NCBI RefSeq assembly: GCF_020171525.1
Contig: NZ_JAIVAI010000001.1
Span: 682,001 to 746,000, forward strand
Source: Halobacillus yeomjeoni
GTDB taxonomy: Bacteria; Bacillota; Bacilli; Bacillales; Halobacillaceae
Direction: 5' to 3'
Length of the DNA stretch: 64,000 bases
A program made the translations under genes and the position numbers. Below the pieces are notes generated by a model, which worked only from the letters and a program-made list of their open reading frames with translations, was not told where the DNA came from and did not search any database. This document shows, piece after piece, positions 54,334 to 63,115 of this stretch. Position 1 is the first letter of the stretch; each line of letters opens with the position of its first letter.

Positions 54334-55962
54334 CTACATATTTTGTAGCCAAAGCAAGAAAGCGATGACACCGAAGAAGTAAAGAACGAGATAAAGGGGC
54401 CATTTTTTGGTCTTTTTCTCAATCAGTGATTCATCTTCCACAGAAACAGCAGCTTCTGCTCTTGCCGATAAGCTTTCTTGAAGTTCTGCGTCATTTCTAT
54501 GTATAGTCAATCCTTCCACCTTTTCAGAAGCTGGAGCCTCCGTAAATCTGCTGACTAGAATACCAAAGCCAATGGCAACCACTGCTCCCACTAAATTGTT
54601 ATACAACCACGATACTTCAGCGAACGCTGTTACCGCCCAAACAGAAGCCATGCCAGCAATAACGCCTATGAAGGCTCCTGTTCCATTCACCCGTCGAGTG
54701 AAAATGGCAAGGATGAAGACACCTAAGAGAGCGCCGTAAAAATAGGATCCGACCTTATTGACCGCCTCGATCACCGGACCTAAATTGCCGGCGAAGAAAG
54801 CGAAAATCGTTGCGTAAATTCCCCAGAATACCGTCGCATATCGTGATGCCTTCAGGTAATGTTCCTCAGAGGCATTTTTTCTGTAAAACTTACTGTAAAA
54901 ATCCCGGATCGTCACGGCTGAAAGAGAGTTGAGTGCAGAATCCAGACTGGACATCGCTGCTGCGAAAACTCCAGCGATAATCAATCCTGATATCCCGATT
55001 GGCAGTTCATTGACGACAAATCTAGGGAATAATTCGTTTAAGTTGTTGATATTCGGATCTCCCGCATATTGATAGTAAATGTACAAAAGAACACCGATCA
55101 GCAAGAATAAAAGCATTTGAGGGATCATCAATACCCCACTCAAAACTAAAGATAACTTACTTTCGCGGATCGATTTACTCGTCAGGACACGCTGGATTTG
55201 ACTTTGATCCGTTCCAAAGTACGCGGCATGAAGGAAGAATCCTCCGATGACACCAGCCCAAATACTATATTCCACGGACAAATCAATAGAAAAGTCGATG
55301 GAGTTCAACATCCCGGTTTGTGAAGCCGTATTCAACACTTCCGTCCATCCTCCAGGGACATCTTGGAAAATGATAAACACACTCAAGCCTGCTCCGATCC
55401 ATAGGACGAACATTTGAATGACGTCGGTCCAGATGACTGCACTGATTCCACCGAGAACAGTGTAGGAAACCGCGATGACCGCCATGAGAATGATCGTTAT
55501 GCTGACATCCATTCCCGTAACGACCGATAGAACAAGCGCCGGAGCGTATAAAACGACTCCCGTAGCCAAACCACGAGCAATTAAAAATAATGCTGCAGTC
55601 AAAGTCCTCGTCTTCACGTCAAATCTCCGCTCTAAATACTCATAAGCGGTGTAGACTTCGGTTTTATAAAAGAATGGAACAATGGTAGCGATCAAAAATG
55701 CCATGGCCAGCGGTACATTGACAAAGGTGACCATCCTCGTCAAGCCGCCTTCATATCCCCATCCCGGGGCACCGATGAAGGTGATGGCACTGGCCTGGGT
55801 CGCCATGACAGAAAGTCCGATCGCCCACCAAGGAATGCTTCTTCCACCTAAGAAATAATCTTTCGTCGATTTTTGCTTTTTCCCGAACATGGCACCGATC
55901 GCAGCAGTACCCAGTACATAAACGATAAAGATGATGTAGTCGATCACTGTAAAGCTACTCAT
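54334..55962 (-). CDS. Sodium:solute symporter (SSS family)
   Basis: A 542-residue transporter with about 13 membrane helices. KSTKDYFLGGRSIPWWAIGLS (in segments) and ATQASAITFIGAPGWGYEGG near the start, and GLIIAGVFAAAMSSLDSALNSLSAVTIRDFY, are SSS hallmarks; the serines and Asp there bind Na+. A polar cytoplasmic stretch (about 465-515) precedes a final helix. Embedded between a glycerate kinase and an unknown gene in the phosphorylase operon, it is the best candidate for uptake of glucosylglycerate or glycerate, driven by Na+. Substrate is inferred. Confidence 0.85.
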   Translation of the reverse strand: MSSFTVIDYIIFIVYVLGTAAIGAMFGKKQKSTKDYFLGGRSIPWWAIGLSVMATQASAITFIGAPGWGYEGGLTRMVTFVNVPLAMAFLIATIVPFFYKTEVYTAYEYLERRFDVKTRTLTAALFLIARGLATGVVLYAPALVLSVVTGMDVSITIILMAVIAVSYTVLGGISAVIWTDVIQMFVLWIGAGLSVFIIFQDVPGGWTEVLNTASQTGMLNSIDFSIDLSVEYSIWAGVIGGFFLHAAYFGTDQSQIQRVLTSKSIRESKLSLVLSGVLMIPQMLLFLLIGVLLYIYYQYAGDPNINNLNELFPRFVVNELPIGISGLIIAGVFAAAMSSLDSALNSLSAVTIRDFYSKFYRKNASEEHYLKASRYATVFWGIYATIFAFFAGNLGPVIEAVNKVGSYFYGALLGVFILAIFTRRVNGTGAFIGVIAGMASVWAVTAFAEVSWLYNNLVGAVVAIGFGILVSRFTEAPASEKVEGLTIHRNDAELQESLSARAEAAVSVEDESLIEKKTKKWPLYLVLYFFGVIAFLLWLQNM

Positions 55963-55982
55963 CTACTCCACTCCTCTCCAGG

Positions 55983-57113
55983 TTACATGTGATAAACTTC
56001 CATAAAGCGATGACTAGCTTTTTTACACAATTCCTTCCCTCTACTCATAGCTTCTTCCAGACTCATCGGCTCATCTACGATCGGCAGGATGACATTCAAG
56101 CCTTCAGACTTCGCTGCATGCAAGTCCCCTTCAACTTTCCCAGTCAAGGCTATACAGGGTACCCCGGCCTCTTTCGCCATTTGAGCTATACCAACGGGAA
56201 CTTTCCCATAAAGCGATTGACTGTCCATCTTCCCTTCACCTGTGATGACCAGATCGGCATCGGCAAGGTGACCTTTGAGATCACTCCATTCAGCGATCAG
56301 CCGGAACCCACTCTCTACTTCAGGTTGATCCAACAAGCTGAAGAGGGTAAACCCGAATCCTCCTGCCGCACCACTTCCGTTTATATGACGACATTTTTTT
56401 GTAGTGTGATCTTCTACTACAGAAGCATATTGAGTCATCTTCTGTTCAAAGACAGGCAGCTGTTCTTGTGTAACGCCTTTTTGCGGCCCGAAAACCGCCA
56501 CGGCACCCTTTTCTCCTAATAATGGATTAGTCACGTCAGATGCAATGGTCCACTCCACTTCATTCATTCTCGGATGCATAGAATCAGTTTCAATTTTTGA
56601 CACTGAGGATAATGAATCCCCACACATGTCAAGCTTCTCCCTTTCTTCATTCAGGAAATGGACCCCTAACGCTTGGAAGCATCCTGTTCCTGCATCGACT
56701 GTCGCACTTCCACCGAGACCTAAGATGATTTTTTCTGCTCCTCGCTCCAAAGCATCCGCAATCAACTGTCCCGTTCCGTAGGTGCTGGTTTCCATAGGAT
56801 TCAGCTCCTGGGTATCTAGTAAAGGTAATCCGGAAGCCGCAGCTGTTTCTACTACAGCTGTTTTTGTATGGTTGATCCATCCATAGGAAGCCGTTATCTC
56901 ACGGCCTAAAGGATCAAACACTTCTTTTTCAATCCGTGTTCCACCCAAAATCGATAAAAGCGCATCCACCGTACCTTCTCCGCCATCAGCCATCGGAATC
57001 GTTTTGACAGTCATATCTGGATCATAAAACTGCAGACCTTTTTTGATTGATGCTGCGGCTTCTGTGCTTGACATGGAACCTTTGAACGAATCAGGAGCGA
57101 CTATCACTTTCAT
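55983..57113 (-). CDS. glxK: Glycerate kinase (GlxK/GarK type, 2-phosphoglycerate-forming class)
   Basis: A 376-residue type-I glycerate kinase. VIVAPDSFKGSMSSTEAA in segments (residues 3-18), MADGGEGTVDAL (about 43-54), LGLGGSATVDAGTG, and LVITGEGKMDSQSLYGK are the family signatures. GGAGG seven bases upstream fixes MKVIVAP. It lies 2 bp after the phosphorylase gene, so tight coupling is expected. It would phosphorylate D-glycerate released from glucosylglycerate and pass it to glycolysis. Confidence 0.92.
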   Translation of the reverse strand: MKVIVAPDSFKGSMSSTEAAASIKKGLQFYDPDMTVKTIPMADGGEGTVDALLSILGGTRIEKEVFDPLGREITASYGWINHTKTAVVETAAASGLPLLDTQELNPMETSTYGTGQLIADALERGAEKIILGLGGSATVDAGTGCFQALGVHFLNEEREKLDMCGDSLSSVSKIETDSMHPRMNEVEWTIASDVTNPLLGEKGAVAVFGPQKGVTQEQLPVFEQKMTQYASVVEDHTTKKCRHINGSGAAGGFGFTLFSLLDQPEVESGFRLIAEWSDLKGHLADADLVITGEGKMDSQSLYGKVPVGIAQMAKEAGVPCIALTGKVEGDLHAAKSEGLNVILPIVDEPMSLEEAMSRGKELCKKASHRFMEVYHM

Positions 57114-57115
57114 TT

Positions 57116-58846
57116 TTATGCCTCCTTCAGCCACATCACTTGATATGGAGCAAGCTCTATGTTTGAACTTTGCAAGGAGATGGTGGATTCTGTTATCAGG
57201 TCATGGACATTTTCAACACCAACCGCTTTTTGGACAGCCTCCGTATCTACATCGACTTGCTGGTCCGACACGTTGACGAGTACAGTGATCGTCTCACCAG
57301 ATTTTTCGTTGCTTCGAATCACAGAAAATACACGATCATCAAGGAAAAGCACTTCCTGCTCTGCGTTCGGATGGAAGGCTGACTCTTGTGTACGTTTCTC
57401 GATACGGTTTAAATACGTATCAAAAATCATTGAACGCAGGCTTCCATCTTCATCCAACTCACTTTCAAGTCGGTCACGGTTCAATTTTTCCCGGTTGATG
57501 GAACGATATCGCCCTGTCTCATCCACTCCTTCCTGATCATTCAATGACCCAAGCAGACTATGGATATAAATCCCCGGAACACCTTTAACAGAAAGAAGGA
57601 TCATTTGCGCAGCGAGGAAGCGAGCTACATTCTGGTCTGTCTCATCTTCTGGTTTTGATAATGCACTCAAGTAATTGACATTCAATTCATAAGGACTCTG
57701 GGTTCCATCGCCGTTATCTTTATAGGACACATACCCGTGATTGTCTTTGACTTGATCGACCATTTTCTGCACTTCTTCTTCTGTCAAAATTCCTTCTACC
57801 GGCCGAAGACCTATGCCGTCATGGGAAGCAAGGAAGTTGAAAAACGTCGTATGGTCGCTTGTAGGTTCTAATGAATCGGCCCACTCAGATAAGTGCTTGG
57901 CATTTCCGGACATAAATGCATTCAGCGTCAATGGAGGAAGAGGGAACTGATAAACCATATGCGCTTCGTTCGTTCCATCTCCGAAATAGCTGATGTTGTC
58001 TTTATGCGGCACATTCGTTTCTGTAATGATGATCGTTCCAGGAGAAATCTCTTCAAGGACATCTCTCATCACCTGGACGATTCGATGGGTTTCTTCCAAA
58101 TGGATGCTGGATGTATTCAAACGCTTCCATAAAAAGCCGATGGCATCGAGGCGCAAATATCTTGCTCCGTGCTTGACGTACTGGACTAAGATATCCAGGA
58201 CTTCCATAAAGAGTTTCTCACTCTCATAATTCAAGTCGATCTGGTCTTCACTGAACGTCGTCCATACATATTTTGTACCTTGTGCATGCTCGACTTTTGT
58301 CAGAAGAGGCAGGGCACGCGGGCGGACGATCGAACTGTAATCTTCATCTGGATCTGCTTCGACGAAGTAGTCCTGGTAGTCTGGATCCCCTTCCAAATAG
58401 TTTAAGAACCAGTCACTTTTACTGGAAATATGGTTGATGACCGCATCAAACATTAAATCGAATTGTTCGGACAACTCGTGGACATCCTCCCAGTTTCCGA
58501 CTTCCGGATTGACTTTCAAGTAGTCCTGCACGGAAAATCCGTCATCGGATGTGAATGGATAGAAAGGCAGAATGTGAACAGAATTGATCGTGTCCCCTAC
58601 GCGCTCTTTAAGAAAGGAATTCAACGTCTGTAGAGGATTCTTTTCCTCGCTCTTGATCGTATCCCCATAAGTGATTAACATAACATCTTTCTCATCAACC
58701 CACTGTTTGGATTTTGGTTTCGTTTTTCCCTTATACGATTCAATCAAGTGTTGAACGGACTCGAAAATCCGCCTTCCTTTTTCTTCACCGTAAACAAACT
58801 CAAGGTTGTTTATAATTTTGTTCATTTTTTCTTTATTGAAGTTCAT
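57116..58846 (-). CDS. GH13_18 sugar phosphorylase, probable glucosylglycerate phosphorylase
   Basis: A 576-residue GH13 enzyme. The nucleophile is D234 in LRLDAIGFLWK, acid/base E276 in IIITETNVPH, and third acid D343 in LASHDGIG. RLDAIGFLWKRLNTSSIHLEETH in segments differs from sucrose phosphorylases and matches the YcjM-like glucosylglycerate phosphorylase group as I recall it. Partner glycerate kinase starts 2 bp later. The predicted reaction is glucosylglycerate plus phosphate to glucose-1-phosphate plus D-glycerate. AAGGAG fixes the ATG. A cre-like site precedes it. Sucrose phosphorylase is the alternative but fits the neighbours less well. Confidence 0.8.
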   Translation of the reverse strand: MNFNKEKMNKIINNLEFVYGEEKGRRIFESVQHLIESYKGKTKPKSKQWVDEKDVMLITYGDTIKSEEKNPLQTLNSFLKERVGDTINSVHILPFYPFTSDDGFSVQDYLKVNPEVGNWEDVHELSEQFDLMFDAVINHISSKSDWFLNYLEGDPDYQDYFVEADPDEDYSSIVRPRALPLLTKVEHAQGTKYVWTTFSEDQIDLNYESEKLFMEVLDILVQYVKHGARYLRLDAIGFLWKRLNTSSIHLEETHRIVQVMRDVLEEISPGTIIITETNVPHKDNISYFGDGTNEAHMVYQFPLPPLTLNAFMSGNAKHLSEWADSLEPTSDHTTFFNFLASHDGIGLRPVEGILTEEEVQKMVDQVKDNHGYVSYKDNGDGTQSPYELNVNYLSALSKPEDETDQNVARFLAAQMILLSVKGVPGIYIHSLLGSLNDQEGVDETGRYRSINREKLNRDRLESELDEDGSLRSMIFDTYLNRIEKRTQESAFHPNAEQEVLFLDDRVFSVIRSNEKSGETITVLVNVSDQQVDVDTEAVQKAVGVENVHDLITESTISLQSSNIELAPYQVMWLKEA

Positions 58847-58866
58847 ATTAAATTCTCCTTTTTGGG

Positions 58867-58880
58867 TGTTAACGCTATCA
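58867..58880. promoter_or_regulatory. cre-like (CcpA) site before the phosphorylase gene
   Basis: TGTTAACGCTATCA matches the cre consensus TGWAANCGNTNWCA except at one position. It lies 21 bp upstream of the phosphorylase start, suggesting carbon catabolite repression. Confidence 0.55.
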
Positions 58881-58958
58881 TAGGAAATTATTTTACAAAT
58901 TACTATAGTACAGAAACTAAATAGATAGGGTTTATCATCATTATATTTTGTTCTCCAT

Positions 58959-58992
58959 AACAAAAAGACATCGATCACGATGTCTTTTTGTT
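58959..58992 (-). terminator. Terminator after CdaR-type gene
   Basis: AACAAAAAGACATCG pairs perfectly with CGATGTCTTTTTGTT over ATCA. It overlaps the last codons of the regulator and separates it from the phosphorylase operon. Confidence 0.9.
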
Positions 58993-60177
58993 GATTCTAT
59001 TAAAACTGACAGCCACCTGCAAAAGTGTGGAATCCTTGATATCACGAGGGTCATAGCCTGTCAGTTCTGCAATTTTCTTTAATCGGTATTGTAAGGTATT
59101 TTTATGAATGTGCATCATTTGTGCAGCTTCAGTGACAGACCCTCGACATTGGAAAAATACCTTCATCGTTTCAAGACTATCGGGAATTTTCATCAACTGA
59201 TCAGGCTTCAAGATACGTTCAACGAAATCTTGTCTGACAGAAGCAGGCAGGTCATACATAAACGATTCAACCCCTAAATCATCAAAAAAGGATAGGTTTT
59301 GATCATGGTCGGAAGCATACTGGAGTGAACGTTCAGCTTCCTCCAGTGATTTCCACATATCTTCAGGGTTCGTACAGAGTCCGCCAATTCCCATGACGAT
59401 TTTCTGCCGGTATGTAAAATCAAGAGCTTCCTTAATTCTACTTAACCTGAATAGAATTTTGTTTTTCTGCTTCTCTTTTTCATCTTCAGGATTGATTGAA
59501 AGGAGCAGGATATACCTGGAGCTGCCATCTGGAATGAGAAGGTGTTCGTGTCGTTCTGGGAAATGCTGAGTGATCAAGTGTTCAATGTCTCTCCGATATC
59601 GCTGTAAATGGACTTCTTCCTTCATATCAACCTCAGCATTTTCCATTCTTTCATACCAATACTCCTGAAATCCAGCGAGTTCCAAAACGACGGCCGCGCG
59701 TGGTTTATGAATATTGATCCCAAACATCCAGCCTCTCGTAGCCAGAAGTTTTTCATCCTCATACTTTTGGTGAACCCACTCAGTGATGAACGTTTCCCGC
59801 GCCTGCTTCTCCAATTCCACCTGGTCATCCAAGTAAGCTTCCTTTATCAAAATCTCTGTCATTTTCTTGAGCAGTTCTCCGAGCTGATTCACCTCTGAAG
59901 GTTTGCCGGTAATACCGATCACGCCGACAACTTGATGATTCAACCGGACGGGAAGGTTGATTCCTGGTTTGGCTCCTTCATACTCCTCCCCGGTTGATAT
60001 GATGACTTTATTTTCAGTCCGGAGTACTTCTCGAGCACCTTCATGAAAATCACCGATTCTCTCAAAATCCATACTCGCTATGATTTTCGCATTATGATCC
60101 ATAAAATTGATATTCTGCTTTGTAATCGCCTGCGTTTCCTGAACGATTGATTGTGCGACTTGCTGTGAGATGTGCAT
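58975..60177 (-). CDS. CdaR/PucR-type sugar-diacid (glycerate) regulator
   Basis: A 400-residue activator. The N-terminal diacid-recognition domain (about 1-135) includes ISQQVAQSIVQETQAITKQNINFMD in segments and VGVIGITGKPSEV. A GGDEF-like central domain (about 140-300) and a C-terminal PucR HTH follow (about 335-395: QCRGSVTEAAQMMHIHKNTLQYRLKKIAELTGYD in segments). E. coli CdaR responds to D-glycerate and glucarate, which fits a glycerate-producing operon downstream. It has its own terminator and lies upstream of the operon on the same strand. Confidence 0.88.
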   Translation of the reverse strand: MHISQQVAQSIVQETQAITKQNINFMDHNAKIIASMDFERIGDFHEGAREVLRTENKVIISTGEEYEGAKPGINLPVRLNHQVVGVIGITGKPSEVNQLGELLKKMTEILIKEAYLDDQVELEKQARETFITEWVHQKYEDEKLLATRGWMFGINIHKPRAAVVLELAGFQEYWYERMENAEVDMKEEVHLQRYRRDIEHLITQHFPERHEHLLIPDGSSRYILLLSINPEDEKEKQKNKILFRLSRIKEALDFTYRQKIVMGIGGLCTNPEDMWKSLEEAERSLQYASDHDQNLSFFDDLGVESFMYDLPASVRQDFVERILKPDQLMKIPDSLETMKVFFQCRGSVTEAAQMMHIHKNTLQYRLKKIAELTGYDPRDIKDSTLLQVAVSFNRINKKTS

Positions 60178-60274
60178 AACTGATGTCTCTCCATTCTTCT
60201 ATTACATTTCCGACTCTCCTTTCTCTATCTTACCATTTTTCACTATGACTCTCTCCCTATTGGACAACTACACA

Positions 60275-60302
60275 AACATGAGTGTATCGGATACATAAGA
60301 TA
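60275..60302 (+). promoter_or_regulatory. Sigma-K-type promoter for YjcZ-like gene
   Basis: AACA (60275-60278) and CATAAGATA (60294-60302) are 15 bp apart, an exact fit to the mother-cell sigma-K pattern (mACm, CATANNNTA). It is about 57 bp before the miniprotein start. Confidence 0.65.
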
Positions 60303-60358
60303 GGTATAGAGAGGTTGTGTCTTTCAACCTCCTTACTTCGTAGAGAGGGGGAAATCTC

Positions 60359-60472
60359 ATGGGATACGGATATGGAGGATTCGGTGGTTATGGTTACCGT
60401 GGTAACCAATTTGTGTTGATCGTCGTTCTATTCATTCTTCTGATTATCGTTGGAGCGGCTATCGTCAACTAA
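60359..60472 (+). CDS. YjcZ-family sporulation miniprotein, copy 2
   Basis: A 37-residue protein: Gly/Tyr-rich head ([17 protein letters not shown]) and one hydrophobic helix ([18 protein letters not shown]) ending VN. The helix is almost the same as that of the 28-residue protein at 5289. The GAGAGGGGG site and a sigma-K-like promoter indicate late mother-cell expression, probably in spore coat or membrane. Confidence 0.85.
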   Translation: MGYGYGGFGGYGYRGNQFVLIVVLFILLIIVGAAIVN

Positions 60473-60477
60473 AAAAA

Positions 60478-60510
60478 AGAAACCTCCCCTTTATTAAGGA
60501 GAGGTTTTTC
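60478..60510 (+). terminator. Terminator after YjcZ-like gene
   Basis: AAACCTCCCCTT pairs with AGGAGAGGTTT (one mismatch) over TATTA, followed by TTC. Confidence 0.85.
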
Positions 60511-60637
60511 CATATTTGCAGTTCTTATTGAAAATAAAATTTCTCTGATGTATGACAGAATGGAATAATTATTCTCCTTTATTAATAGTTGACCTATTGA
60601 TATTTTCTTTAAGTATCTGTCATAACCCCTTCATTAA

Positions 60638-60667
60638 AATAGGCCCCCTGATTAAGGTGGCCTATTC
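60638..60667 (-). terminator. Terminator after spoVIF
   Basis: On the minus strand AGGCCACC pairs with GGGGGCCT over about seven bases, followed by ATTTTAATG. Confidence 0.75.
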
Positions 60668-60672
60668 TTCAT

Positions 60673-60930
60673 TTATTTTTTCTTTTTGGTCATTTTCTCG
60701 AGATCTGCGAGATCTTTAGGTACTTTTCCGGTTATGATAGCTTTGACGAGCATTTCTTCTTTTTCTTTAGAGACAGGCTTATTGGCGAGTTTGGACACTT
60801 TTTTTATGACGTTCCTTACTGTTTTTTCATCTTTGAAGTTGGCACCATTCAAAGATTGAGCAAGTTTCATCACTTCTTCCATTTTTACACCTGTCTTTTT
60901 TTCCAGATTACCGAACATTTTGGAAAACAT
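60673..60930 (-). CDS. spoVIF: Stage VI sporulation protein F
   Basis: An 85-residue basic protein. FSKMFGNLEKKTGVKMEEVMKLAQSL, ANFKDEKTVRNVIKKVSKLANKPVSKEKEE and GKVPKDLADLEKM (in segments) follow the SpoVIF pattern, including NFKDE and the C-terminal KxVPKD. In B. subtilis SpoVIF is a sigma-K-dependent protein needed for stabilising spore coat proteins through GerE. A matching sigma-K-type promoter lies upstream here. A YjcZ gene adjoins it convergently, as in other bacilli. Confidence 0.85.
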   Translation of the reverse strand: MFSKMFGNLEKKTGVKMEEVMKLAQSLNGANFKDEKTVRNVIKKVSKLANKPVSKEKEEMLVKAIITGKVPKDLADLEKMTKKKK

Positions 60931-60961
60931 CGTTTTCTCTCCCTTGTTATGAAACTATAAA

Positions 60962-60988
60962 TAGCTTATGGAGAGAAAAGAAAAGCGT
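60962..60988 (-). promoter_or_regulatory. Sigma-K-type promoter of spoVIF
   Basis: On the minus strand AC and CATAAGCTA are separated by 16 bp, matching the sigma-K consensus (AC-N16-CATANNNTA). It lies about 32 bp before the spoVIF start. Confidence 0.65.
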
Positions 60989-61014
60989 ATATGCATCCGC
61001 CCTGTTCGGACATT

Positions 61015-61047
61015 AAAAAAGCTGACTTTCTTTTGAAAGCCAGTTTT
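61015..61047. terminator. Hairpin upstream of spoVIF, probable terminator
   Basis: AAAAAGCTGACTTTC pairs with GAAAGCCAGTTTT (one mismatch) over a short loop. The gene it serves is not obvious. The stretch 61048-61279 holds no gene I can support. Confidence 0.5.
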
Positions 61048-61279
61048 ATCACCCCTATTTACGGAGAATTCCGATAGATGGAACCAATTGTGCATTGTAT
61101 AGGGTCCGGGAACGGGGCTGTGCGGCCGGAGTTTTGATCTATGCCCATCAGTATCTGTTCAAAAATTTCGAAGCGTCAACCTTCCGCCTACCAATTAAGC
61201 TTGTTTTGAGTGAAAACCCAGATTCATTACAAAGTAAAAATCTAATCTTTTTTTTTCGAATAAAGTGTCTGCATTCAAA

Positions 61280-61669
61280 CTAGTTATTAATCGGAAACTT
61301 ATCTACATAAGTTCCACTGGCAAGGTCACCTAACCTTTTCCTATCAGAACTTATTAACATTACTATAATTTCAATAAACCATATTGCTAGAAAAAGGTTT
61401 CTAAAGAAATATTTAATTGTATTAAGCTTTTTTGTTTTGGAATACACTTTTAGTCCCATAATGCGCTTTCCCAGACTTCTTCCTTTAAGTATATCTTTAC
61501 ACAAATACAAAATTACTATTGCTAGTGTAAAAACTATCCCTAGATATAAGTTGTTATTTAATCTATCTAACCCTATAAATGCAATAGACAATAACATAAC
61601 CAACATTAAACCGACAAAATCAATAATATAGGCTAATATCCTTAAACCTAAAACGTTATTTTGTTTCAT
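61280..61669 (-). CDS. RDD-family membrane protein
   Basis: A 129-residue RDD protein. LRILAYIIDFVGLMLVML contains the Arg and Asp that name the family (R11..D17), KGRSLGKRIMGLKVYS is the conserved loop, and RKRLGDLASGTYV closes it. Three hydrophobic helices are visible. The gene is very AT-rich and has a different codon use from the neighbouring housekeeping genes. It is the last of a same-strand series of small membrane proteins and may act in transport or immunity; role unknown. Confidence 0.8.
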   Translation of the reverse strand: MKQNNVLGLRILAYIIDFVGLMLVMLLSIAFIGLDRLNNNLYLGIVFTLAIVILYLCKDILKGRSLGKRIMGLKVYSKTKKLNTIKYFFRNLFLAIWFIEIIVMLISSDRKRLGDLASGTYVDKFPINN

Positions 61670-61690
61670 TTTTAAAACCCCCCATAAAAT

Positions 61691-61736
61691 CAGTGCTTGA
61701 CCCCTGCTTCGATAAAGCGTTAACGTAACGGGGGGC
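61691..61736. repeat. Palindromic repeat (REP-like), copy A, degraded
   Basis: CAGTGCTTGACCCCTGCTTC, then GATAAAGCGTTAACGTAACG. It matches copy B (63114-63172) at nearly every position for about 40 bp, but its right arm is lost, so it no longer folds fully. Confidence 0.75.
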
Positions 61737-61789
61737 CATTTAGTGATGCTTCCCTTTAATTTTTAACATGAGGTGCTATGCACCATTTA

Positions 61790-62080
61790 TCAAGAAAACC
61801 AATCGTCATTCTCATGTTTTATATTATAAACAACCACTATTACGAAAATGCTTATAATAAACAGAAGCATAAGAATAAAACTCCCTATCTGCAAGTAATT
61901 TTGCAGAGGGTCTTCTAGAAAAGGAGAGATGATATTCGATATTGAAGCAATATTCAATACTATTAAAAAATAAATGTAGTATCGTTTTGATTCTGGCTTT
62001 TTCCATATCATATAAGAAAAGGAACCATTAAAAATAAAGAATCCTAATATCCCCCAGATGTATAACGGAATACTGTTCAT
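61790..62080 (-). CDS. Unknown small membrane protein
   Basis: A 96-residue protein with three hydrophobic helices (about 6-25, 35-55, 64-87: FILMLLFIISIFVIVVVY in part). AT-rich. GAGAGGAG precedes the ATG. Not recognised by family. It lies in an array of small membrane genes and may be an immunity-type protein, but this is only context. Confidence 0.6.
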   Translation of the reverse strand: MNSIPLYIWGILGFFIFNGSFSYMIWKKPESKRYYIYFLIVLNIASISNIISPFLEDPLQNYLQIGSFILMLLFIISIFVIVVVYNIKHENDDWFS

Positions 62081-62229
62081 ATTTTTTTCTCCTCTCTTAT
62101 TCTAACAAACCATATATACAATCACTGTATCTCTTTTCCAAGAGCTCCTTTTTGTGATCCATTTGCAGCACCTATATATTGAGAGACAAAAATAATAAAT
62201 CGTTTAATATTAAAGTTCAAAATTGATAA

Positions 62230-62664
62230 TTACTTAACTGACTCATGTACTTTAATATTCTTTGAACGCTCTTTAATTTCATTTATCAAAGTTGAATCTC
62301 GAAAATCATGCAACCATATAATTTCATTTTTATTATTTTTCAACAAATAGTTAGAAAATAATTTACTTTTACTTCTTGTTAAATATCTAACTTCATCCCA
62401 TTCCCATATAATCGGCTTTTTGAAAGGTAATGGATAAAAAACAAAATAATCAGTTGTAATTTCCACTTTTTGGAATTTGTTAAGGATTATCGCAAAAAAT
62501 GCTAGGGTGAATAAAATAACGAGAGACCCTAGTATTACCATTACTATCAAATCCACGAAGTTTTTATGGTCAAAATATGCTGCCAAAAAACTTGATGTCA
62601 CAATGATTATGATGACTAGAAATTTAAGAGCAAGGATTTTTGAAGTGTAAAATTTTAAGTTCAT
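62230..62664 (-). CDS. Unknown membrane protein with PH-like C-terminal part
   Basis: A 144-residue protein. Two helices near the N-terminus (about 10-30 and 40-62) are followed by a strand-rich cytoplasmic part (VEITTDYFVFYPLPFKKPIIWEWDEVRYLTR in segments), a pattern like bacterial PH-domain proteins. AGGAG fixes the start MNLKFYTSK. The gene begins just after the glycine-zipper gene, whose stop it overlaps or abuts, so they are likely cotranscribed. Confidence 0.6.
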   Translation of the reverse strand: MNLKFYTSKILALKFLVIIIIVTSSFLAAYFDHKNFVDLIVMVILGSLVILFTLAFFAIILNKFQKVEITTDYFVFYPLPFKKPIIWEWDEVRYLTRSKSKLFSNYLLKNNKNEIIWLHDFRDSTLINEIKERSKNIKVHESVK

Positions 62665-62675
62665 TCTAATTTCTC

Positions 62676-63008
62676 CTATTTCACTAAAAAGTCCCACTTT
62701 TTATACAGGCTTGTTTGATATCTAGATATTTGATAACCTACATAGTCTGAGTCTTCTAGACCACCTACGAATCCTACGACAGAACCTATTCCAGGGAACA
62801 ATGCTGTTCCTCCAATAGTTGCCCCTGATGTAATTAAAGACCCCGACACTCCACTGGCTACAGCACCTCCAACAATAATTCCAGATTTACCAATTTTTTG
62901 TCCGGTTGATAAATTATCGTTGCGCAAAGATTTATCTATGTCGGCCAAACCCAGCACAGAACTTCCCCATGTTCCCAAAAATTTTAAATGTTTTAAAGGA
63001 TTCGCCAT
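62676..63008 (-). CDS. Glycine-zipper protein, possible toxin C-terminal module
   Basis: A 110-residue protein: a short charged head (MANPLKHLKFLG), a glycine/alanine-rich hydrophobic stretch (GIIVGGAVASGVSGSLITSGATIGGTALFPGIGSVVG in segments, about 45-82) and a polar tail (YVGYQISRYQTSLYKKWDFL). Its frame continues upstream past a TAA at 63021-63023 into another glycine-rich remnant. Such stretches occur in membrane-active C-terminal regions of LXG-type toxins, and a membrane protein gene follows. The ribosome site is weak. Confidence 0.5.
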   Translation of the reverse strand: MANPLKHLKFLGTWGSSVLGLADIDKSLRNDNLSTGQKIGKSGIIVGGAVASGVSGSLITSGATIGGTALFPGIGSVVGFVGGLEDSDYVGYQISRYQTSLYKKWDFLVK

Positions 63009-63020
63009 GAACTTATATAG

Positions 63021-63115
63021 TTATCCTTTTCGTTTGTCCAAATCCTCTTCAACAACTTTTTCGGAAGCACCACCACCAACAGCTGCTGCACCATCTTTCC
63101 TAATATCAGAATATC
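63021..63115 (-). pseudogene. Remnant of a glycine-rich C-terminus
   Basis: Codons for DGAAAVGGGASEKVVEED then LDKRKG run to a TAA at 63021-63023, in the same frame as the downstream glycine-zipper gene. The upstream part of this gene is missing: the palindromic repeat copy B abuts it at 63114, so the frame is cut there. Confidence 0.5.
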
